From Dipetalonema caudispina (Eukaryota > Nematoda > Chromadorea > Rhabditida > Onchocercidae), in NCBI GenBank assembly GCA_013365325.1, contig JABVXV010000703.1, forward strand, positions 1 through 13,721: a stretch of DNA of 13,721 bases, written 5' to 3'. Positions within the stretch are counted from its first letter, which is position 1; each line of letters begins with the position of its first letter. This document shows positions 8,601-13,721 of this stretch, one piece after another. The translations under genes were made by a program, and so were the position numbers. The notes under the pieces are model-generated. The model was not told the DNA's origin. It did no database searches and saw only the letters and a list, made by a program, of their open reading frames with translations.

Positions 8601-11124
8601 TCCTTTGACAGTGCCATATTTACGAGGTCGTTTTAAGGGGGAAAAAAAATTTTTTTTTTTATATTGCGGTTGTTCACTTCGACCATTTTAAAGCATTAAA
8701 TCATGAACATTAGAAGCAGCAGCAATCTTTCATATCATAGAAATTGTGTTCGCCAGCTGCTGCCTTAATATCATGCGGAATTGGCGGTATTGTGATGGAT
8801 AATTTCAAGGGATCTAACCAGCCAGCTTCTTTGAAGCCAGAAAATAATGAGTCAATGACAATCAGATTCACAATATACACTGCATTTTTTGACGAAACAA
8901 AAAAAGAATCTCCAATAATTTAAGAAGTTTTAATAATAAGCCAAGACTGCTAACAGTTTTTATATCATTTATGCCGAACCACAGCAAAGTTGTTGTTCAC
9001 CGTTGAAGCATTTTCATAAAATTCTAATTAGATTAAAATTAAGAAAAATTTTTTACCTCATTATAAAATTAAAAATCCCAAACTTTTAATAATAGAACCA
9101 TATTCTATTCCGTTACTTACACCGATGCAATGTATACTTTATATACGTCAAAATAAGTCGCCTATAACGGATACAAAAGACAAACATTAATTATAAGCCT
9201 TATTGGTAGCATCATACAAACAAGAATTATAGAAAGAAAAGTGAATTGACCTATGACATTATCAGAATAACTCATTATTTATTATTATTTCGAAATGACT
9301 TATTTTCATATATTTTTGTCAAACAGTTACATTAAGATACGGTTGCATTTTTGTTACTCAATTTTGCTATTGAACTATAAGTAAAATAGAAATTTCATGC
9401 AGCATTAGCCACCACTATTCTGCTATAAATAATATCTGATCCGATCAATCCTATAACTATTAAATCTATACGAACAATTAAACATAATATATTCATTTCT
9501 TCAGGAGTCGGTAAACGTCCAAATCAGAATTATCTTCCATTGGGTTGCAAAGCCAGATTTCGTTTAAATGCTGACACAACTAATGGCTGTCTTCGAATTT
9601 CGTCATTTCACAAAGAGCATACCAATCACGACAACACTGAGGAAGATTACTTACGTGTTATAAATAAAAAGAGGCGAAATTCAACTGGTCAGTTCATAAA
9701 ATTTTTAGACTTTACCTATCTCTTTCTTACATTTCTAATATCAATAATAGGAATTACTAAATGAGCGATATTTTTACAGGCGGTCCTGGATCGAAGATTA
9801 AGAAAGAAGAAAAAACGGGAGAAACAGGTAAGTTCTATTCAACTTTCAATTCATTTCAATCTTTTTTGTTAGATGTAAGCAAACGATACGGTAATATTGC
9901 TATACTATTTTAGAAGAAGCAACGCCAAGATACGACAATTCTGAAGAAGCTAAGCCAAATGTAAATGAACATGTAAATGCTCCGGAAATTGCAGAAAACA
10001 ATTCTGCCTCCACTATTTTATCCTCAGGAAATTCCACTCTCGTTATTTTATCCCAGCAAGAAAACTCCAATCCCGTTATTTCATCCTCAAGAAATTCTAC
10101 TCTCGCTATTTCATGTCAAGAAAACTCTGCTTTTGTGCCAGTTACTCGTTCTACAGAAGTAAGCAAACAACTTTATGCCCAAAAAAAAAAAAAAAAAAAA
10201 GAAAAAAAATTTATGAAAGATGAAAAAATTAACATTTCCAGATGCCAGAACAGAATGATGGAATACAACAAATGTTACAACAGAATATACCACCTATAAA
10301 TTCTCTTCTGCAACAAATATTCACAGCTCGATTATTCAATCGATTACAGCGCATAGAATATTTGATCATGAACGGTTCGTCTTCCGCTCTGTAGCCGTAC
10401 ATCTCTCATGACGTTCAATTAGCATCACTTAAATTGTATTTGATTTATAAACTAACTGAAGGCATTAGTTTTTTTTTGGGGTATTATTTTTGTGCTGCGT
10501 ATCACTATGAAATCCCATTCATAGACTTCCATTGATGGTTTTAATTAGAATTCGATTTAGTTTATATCATCAACTGTGGACGATGCCTACCACAGGAAGT
10601 ATATCAACCGTTCATCTATGGGGTATATGGCGCTGAATATTGTTTATCAGAATGGTCGAATGTGCAACTAAGAGATGTTATGATAATACTTCTAAAACCA
10701 CCAGAGATATTACTTCGAGGCAAATTACCCATCGATATTTCAATAAATGAAGTAAAACAGGTTCGACCACCAAGCATTCAGCGTGCGATCTCAGCTATCA
10801 AAGAGGAAAAACTGAAGGTAAGAGTAACTGATATCCAACCCAGATTTTGATAGGTGTGCCCTTATCCGTATCCGTGAATAGATCTGAGCATTCCTACCGT
10901 ATTTCCATTTTCCTTCATAGCTCAATTATCTTATATTCGCACATTATTTTGGTAATCTTTTACAGAGATGCGACAAAATTATCGCGCGATTTGTCGGGCA
11001 TATTTTTAATGCCGTCTCTCTGCCTGATTTCTTTATGGCTGTTCGCGAATTCGAAAAGTTGGCTGATTATGTAAAAAATATGAGTGCCAAGAATATCACA
11101 TCATATGACAAAGATATGCTGTAG
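5642..11124 (+). CDS. 13-exon gene: protein with FLYWCH/FAR1/ZSWIM3-type zinc DNA-binding domain, 651 aa (predicted)
   Basis: Exons: 5642-5717, 5765-5793, 5838-6057, 6344-6427, 6523-6720, 6811-6964, 7108-7277, 9505-9687, 9780-9827, 9914-10158, 10242-10374, 10561-10817, 10966-11124. All 12 introns are GT-AG, every junction keeps frame, and no stop occurs before TAG at 11122. The acidic, Ser/Asn-rich N-terminus (1-200) looks disordered. Basic K-R-K-R (208-211) and K-K-R-R (about 364-367) suggest nuclear import. The zinc domain spans 255-353. Residues 416-460 are an Asn-Ser repeat. The C-terminal 514-651 has C-x2-C (519, 522) and C541 and is not recognised. The domain is known from MULE transposases and derived host proteins; no DDE core or SWIM motif is visible, so a catalytic role is unsupported. 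Start alternatives: ATG 5826 (if exons 1-2 are unused) or ATG 5779. Exons 6-9 are firm; exons 1-2 and the C-terminus are less sure. Confidence 0.75.
7497..7620 (+). pseudogene. Possible exon-7 relic inside intron 7
   Basis: A GACTTTCAG acceptor-like sequence precedes this stretch. One frame is open from CAA at about 7507 to the TAG at about 7615 and reads …H-N-A-N-G-E-V-V-R-L-L-N-S…, similar to exon 7 R-D-G-D-G-K-V-I-N-R. It is consistent with an exon duplication that decayed and lengthened intron 7. Similarity is short, so this is tentative. Confidence 0.3.
8125..8226 (+). other. Small ORF, 33 codons, in a GC-richer island of intron 7
   Basis: ATG GAT GAT opens a 33-residue frame ending TAA, rich in Pro and Leu (contains F-P-P-A-G-L-P-I-P and L-Q-L-L-G-Y-W). 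The stretch 8140-8220 is visibly richer in G and C than its surroundings, which makes it stand out from the intron. No family recognised. It may be a captured fragment, an unrelated exon or chance. Confidence 0.25.
9998..10137 (+). repeat. In-frame 10-11-residue repeats in exon 10
   Basis: Asn-Ser recurs at residues 417, 427, 438, 448 and 458, each followed by a short hydrophobic/Ser stretch (T-L-V-I-L-S, N-P-V-I-S-S, T-L-A-I-S). At DNA level the period is 30-33 nt with CAAGAAAACTC(C/T) and GAAATTC(C/T)ACTCTCG recurring. This is a tandemly expanded, probably disordered linker between the zinc domain and the C-terminal region. Confidence 0.7.
10159..10241 (+). other. Intron 10 with long A-tract
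   Basis: The GTAAGC donor follows the GAA codon at 10158 and TTTCCAG ends at 10241. It contains a 20-base poly-A run (10181-10200), then G and a further A8. The A-run is a low-complexity tract liable to length change. Confidence 0.7.
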
Positions 11125-11297
11125 TGTTGAAACACGACCATGGTCGATATTATCTTTGTATCACTCACTTTCTACAACATCCTGAGGAAGCTTTCGCAAA
11201 AGCCAGAAAATGTGATGTGTTTTTTGGATTTCTCTCATTGTATCATATAATCATTATTTTATTTCTGATTAGTTTTTTTTTTTTTTTTTTTGCTTTT
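11109..11297 (+). other. Overlapping open frame with possible lost or alternative C-terminus
   Basis: In a frame different from exon 13, 63 codons stay open across the annotated stop. The first half is protein-like (R-Y-A-V-V-L-K-H-D-H-G-R-Y-Y-L then H-F-L-Q-H-P-E-E-A-F); the end dissolves into a poly-T tract. The gene may have suffered a 1-base frameshift just before TAG 11122. Alternatively an internal splice within exon 13 (donor GTTGGC after GAAAA, acceptor AAAG before ATATGC) would join the frames. Confidence 0.4.
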
Positions 11298-12420
11298 TGA
11301 TTTGTAAAGATTCTAAAAAAATCTATCTTCTGGAGTGTACTTTTGTCTAATATTTTCCATGGTGAATATGAATTTTGTATTTTTTGTCCATAATTTAGAG
11401 AGAGTTTATGTGACATACTCTTACTCTTTTCTACTTACTTCTTACAACTCGCTTGTGGTCTCCTTTTCCTATTCGTCAGAGCGAATGTACTTCCTATTTC
11501 CGAAATCCTGGAAGCTAAATATTAGGAAGTCTATCATCCATCTATCATTGATGCTAATACTTTATTTTGTGGATCCTTTATTTTTTCTCTGTTCTCACTT
11601 CTTTTGTTTGTTCTTTCTGTTTTCTTCAAAATAAAAAAGTTTTCGAATTAAAAAAAGACTTTCCTTCAAATAATTAGCAAGAATGTAATGAAATATATTT
11701 ACTGAAGGGGTAGGAAATGTCCCAACTATCTGTCTTCTGACTACAAAATCTGAATTTGGTGTAATATCAGTAGGACGAATGGTTTCGTTGAGATTTTGTC
11801 TTCCCCTGAAGATTATGCAAACGACGAAAATTTGCGGATAGCTTATTTTTGTGAGATTGCATGCCGAAGAAGAAACATTTTCATCCTATAAAATTCTTCA
11901 ATTCGCAAAGATTTAGCAATATGCTTGTTTAATGGCGTACTTTTGACACTTTGGATCTTTTGATGCTAATCATTGAGGATGATTAATGGATAATATCAAT
12001 TTCAGATCCTTTATGTAGGATGAATGAAAGAAAAGGTAAGTAGTCCCATAAATTCAACAACGCATCAATTTTATTCAGAAAAAGAACATTACCAAAATTA
12101 TTAGACAAGGGATGTCTGTTATTTGAGCATTTGTAATATCACAGAGGCTATTCTCAGAAGTGCATCAAAGTTCCCTAGCAAGAGTAAATACTGATGAAAA
12201 TGATAGAAACGGTAAAAGTAATTTCAGACTCTCCTTTCGTTAGAGGAAATTTCTCCACCGATGACATCAAAAGCGTAAATAATAAACTTTTGAATATAAA
12301 AATTTAATTATTCTTTCCAACAATTTCGTATCACACTCTTATTTTACGTAGAAATTTTGACGAAAACGTAACTGAAAATTAATAAATGTCATACATGGTA
12401 ATTGTTTTCATTCCCTTAAT
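11136..12420. other. 3' flank without a convincing intact gene
   Basis: It contains poly-T (about 11272-11291) and a T/C-rich segment with a long but hydrophobic, low-complexity open frame (11335-11634). There is one exon-like open stretch, about 11778-11880, after an acceptor-like ATATCAG (reads F-V-E-I-L-S-S-P-E-D-Y-A-N-D-E-N-L-R then R-R-R-N-I-F). That stretch looks protein-like but matches no family I can name. It may be another gene relic. Confidence 0.35.
11630..11635 (+). terminator. Candidate polyadenylation signal AATAAA
   Basis: First AATAAA downstream of the stop at 11124, about 505 nt away, following T/C-rich DNA. It would give a long 3' UTR. Assignment is by motif only. Confidence 0.3.
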
Positions 12421-12424
12421 TTCA

Positions 12425-12605
12425 GTTTTAATAAAGCTGTGAAACATTTCGAAGGATGCGAAATGTTTCATGGCTTCATTTAGATTTCGGACATCATTTC
12501 ATTCCATTTTCACTCACCATGACAATTTTTAAAAACTATAACTTATTGATAGTTCGTAATTTCGGCAGTGAAATCAGTCACTTTTCATCCCTTTTTAACA
12601 AACAT
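12425..12605 (+). pseudogene. Decayed duplicate of exon 7 and start of intron 7
   Basis: After AATTTCAG the frame reads F-N-K-A-V-K-H-F-E-G-C-E-M-F-H-G-F, position for position like exon 7 F-D-E-F-Q-E-C-F-E-A-Y-K-I-V-W-N-F, then stops (TAG). Further on, 12515-12600 matches intron 7 at about 7313-7390: GTTCG(T/C)AATTTCGG..(G/A)TGAA(A/T)TCAG(T/C)CA. The rest of the exon is deleted or unrecognisable. A 62-codon open frame across it (12456-12644) is regarded as a by-product of this relic. Confidence 0.55.
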
Positions 12606-12908
12606 ATTGGTGCGATAAAAAGTAAAAATCAACAATTCCTTTAGCTAAATTATTTTTAGATGCGTTAACTGTAATAAAGATATATGAGAAATCTTGTAAT
12701 CGAGGAGAATTAAGTTGCTGTTAAAGATGATAATGGGTCAGTGATCAGCGATTATAACACTTCAATTTATCTGCCTTCCAACTTTCTTTTTTTCATTTAT
12801 GATTTTAAAGAAAATAGATATTCCTTTAATTCCAGTTCACTTTTTCTTGTAACGCTAATTGAATATTGCTTGGATTTTATTTGAAAAATGGTTCAATAAA
12901 CAGATGAC

Positions 12909-13123
12909 ATGAAGATAAGTAAGAAGGATGGCACAAAAATGAAGTCATTATGAAATAAAAAACAGAATTGTTTTTGGCAACTTTGCTAATAACCATATTA
13001 TTCTTAGGAGAAATCTGCGTCTGCGGAACGGAAGACGAACTGTGCACGCTAAAATACTTTACACATTGCAATCGATTGAGTAGCAATGGAACTCTGAATA
13101 TGTGCTGCGCAAGAAGACGATAA
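12909..13123 (+). CDS. Predicted secreted six-cysteine peptide, 55 aa, two exons
   Basis: Exon 1 is 12909-12918 (ATG AAG ATA A), intron 12919-12965 (47 nt, GTAAGA…AACAG), exon 2 12966-13123 ending TAA. The intron length matches the 44-47 nt introns of the larger gene. The product starts M-K-I-K followed by an uninterrupted hydrophobic run to about residue 18, a classic signal peptide. The mature part has Cys at 21, 23, 30, 38, 50 and 51 (C-x-C-x6-C-x7-C-x11-C-C), an N-G-T glycosylation sequon at 44 and a basic A-R-R-R end. The pattern suggests three disulfides and export. No known family is recognised; an effector, antimicrobial-like, toxin-like or signalling peptide are all possible. Without splicing, the local ATG at 12950 meets a stop at its third codon. 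A 2-codon upstream ORF (12904-12912) overlaps the start as ATGA, directly after a CAG that could be a spliced-leader acceptor. The gene ends 168 bp before the right TIR. Confidence 0.5.
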
Positions 13124-13242
13124 ATATTCATGTCGCTGTGATTCTGTTCTACCACTGAAAATGTCAACTTTTTTGGTGTTTCTTTCATCATTCATAAATT
13201 CTTTTGGCTGTGAAAGTTGTTAGCTTACTTGTGCGGAACGCA

Positions 13243-13263
13243 TATAAACGATGTATAAACGAT
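13243..13263 (+). repeat. TATAAACGAT direct repeat
   Basis: TATAAACGAT occurs at 13243-13252 and 13254-13263, an 11-nt period just inside the right TIR. Function unknown; a TATA-like pair near an outward-facing TIR could act in transcription. Confidence 0.35.
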
Positions 13264-13345
13264 TCAAATTTTTCTTAATTTAACTACTTAGACATCAAAA
13301 ATATATTACAGTCCCTCTCAACCTCTTACCTCATCATCCACAAAA

Positions 13346-13429
13346 ATGACGATCATTCGTATTAAGGACATTAAGTATGAAGAGGAACGATCTATATCCG
13401 ACCCGCCATTGACCATTGTGCGTCATTGA
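13346..13429 (+). other. 27-codon micro-ORF in right TIR (also in left TIR, 284-367 minus strand)
   Basis: ATG at 13346 to TGA at 13427-13429. It begins M-T-I-I-R-I-K-D-I-K-Y. The aligned segments of internal copies A (ATG 3769) and B (GCG 4758) translate as M-T-I-A-V-K-N-V-N-Y and A-T-I-A-V-R-D-V-N-H. Differences are mostly third-position or conservative, and the one indel is 3 nt. It could be a coding exon fossilised in the TIR or chance. Confidence 0.3.
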
Positions 13430-13435
13430 CCATTG
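13407..13435. promoter_or_regulatory. Paired CATTGACCATTG repeats in right TIR, 17-nt spacing
   Basis: Two perfect 12-base copies lie at 13407-13418 and 13424-13435. They mirror the left-TIR array, where one base has changed (CACTGACC in one copy). A spacing of 17 nt is about 1.6 helical turns. A role as a protein-binding site is inference. Confidence 0.45.
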
Positions 13436-13721
13436 TTAATGAAGCATAGCTATGTGAACTTTTCCCGCTTTCGAATGCTTACCGTAATTTGTCCATCTTT
13501 TCGCAATCATATTTTACATATGATTTCGAAAAAAATTTTTTTTCTTGAAATTTTCAAAGTTTTTGTTCAAATCATCACTAATTCAGTGGTATACAAAATT
13601 AAGCTTTGTTGTAAAGAGTATTCAAGTGTCGAATTCGTTGAAATTTTGAAATGCAAATCCAAATTTTCAATGAAAAAACAGCTTTTATTTATTTTTCTAA
13701 CTTTATTTGATGTCATTGATG

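Larger units (their letters stand above)
7278..9504 (+). other. Large intron 7 (2.2 kb)
   Basis: GT at 7278 and TTCTTCAG ending at 9504. It is about ten times longer than the other introns of the gene. It contains an exon-7-like open stretch (about 7497-7620), a 33-codon ORF in a locally GC-richer island (8125-8226) and a short open stretch after an acceptor-like CAG (8550-8633). None of these can be included without breaking the frame of exons 7 and 8. The remainder is AT-rich without visible genes. Confidence 0.7.
7108..9687 (+). other. Zinc-binding domain encoded by exons 7 and 8
   Basis: Exon 7 begins with an F-D-E-F-Q-E-C-F-E-A-Y-K motif (255-266), the usual N-terminal signature of the ZSWIM3-like domain. 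It continues with V-A-S-S-E, then F-K-Y-K-Y-I-V-F-H-C (Cys301) and G-S-P-R-Q-R-G. Exon 8 supplies R-P-N-Q-N-Y-L-P-L-G-C (Cys325), the A-R-F-R-L-N strand and H-K-E-H-T-N-H (His349, His352). This gives C-x23-C-x23-H-x2-H ligands typical of the WRKY-GCM1 zinc fold. The family usually ends H-N-H (H-x-H); here the spacing is H-x2-H, or another of the nearby His is used. Intron 7 (2227 nt) cuts the domain between the two cysteines. Confidence 0.88.
13292..13721 (-). repeat. Right terminal inverted repeat
   Basis: Partner of 1-421. It is 9 bases longer because of one 8-nt insertion near 13604 (TTTGTTGT between AAGC and AAAGAG) and one extra T near 13540. The high identity of the two ends implies recent insertion or recent homogenisation, in contrast to the diverged internal TIR-like copies at 3050-5040. 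Target-site duplication cannot be seen because the window stops at the repeat border. Confidence 0.95.

Noticed and set aside
8550..8633. Acceptor-like CAG followed by 28 open codons in intron 7, with an internal GTAATT donor
   Set aside because: Cannot be joined between exons 7 and 8: the phase gives an immediate stop. Possibly another relic.
11335..11634. 99-codon hydrophobic plus-strand frame
   Set aside because: Arises in T/C-rich DNA, starts without ATG, and reads as low-complexity Phe/Leu/Ser. It could be mistaken for a membrane protein.
12877..13191. 104-codon minus-strand open frame
   Set aside because: It overlaps the plus-strand six-cysteine gene. The plus strand has a signal peptide, splice sites and cysteine spacing, while the minus frame shows no domain.
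1..13721. Maverick/Polinton, Helitron or viral integration
   Set aside because: No DNA polymerase B, retroviral-like integrase, ATPase, capsid or Rep/helicase sequence is visible on either strand.

Overview
The window reads as one large eukaryotic DNA transposon seen nearly end to end. Its first 421 bases return as the reverse complement of its last 430 bases with only 6 mismatches and 2 indels (about 98.6% identity outside the indels). AT-rich DNA, GT-AG introns as short as 44-47 nt and T-rich 3' splice sites point to an invertebrate, most likely a nematode. That is inference; no host-diagnostic gene is present, and target-site duplications would lie outside the window.

Layout. 1-421: left terminal inverted repeat (TIR), followed by left subterminal DNA to about 1110 that is an older, diverged inverted copy of sequence near 3170-3770. 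1110-3050: AT-rich, no convincing gene, one short tandem repeat and one possible exon relic. 3050-5040: two diverged tandem copies of about 1 kb of TIR-like sequence. 5642-11124: a 13-exon plus-strand gene, too fragmented for any simple ORF scan, encoding a predicted 651-residue protein. Exons 7-8 carry a zinc-binding domain of the FLYWCH/FAR1/ZSWIM1-ZSWIM3 kind (WRKY-GCM1-like), known from Mutator-like (MULE) transposases and host proteins derived from them. A 2.2 kb intron interrupts this domain. 11125-12900: 3' flank plus a decayed copy of exon 7 and its following intron. 12909-13123: a predicted two-exon gene for a 55-residue secreted peptide with six cysteines, whose first exon is only 10 nt. 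13292-13721: right TIR.

Reading as a whole: long TIRs plus a MULE-type DNA-binding domain suggest a Mutator-like or related element. No DDE/D catalytic core or SWIM motif is visible, so the element is either non-autonomous, has lost its catalytic exons, or uses an unfamiliar C-terminal region. The DNA-binding protein could recognise repeated motifs in the TIRs and their internal copies. The cysteine-rich secreted peptide next to the right TIR looks like cargo rather than mobility machinery.
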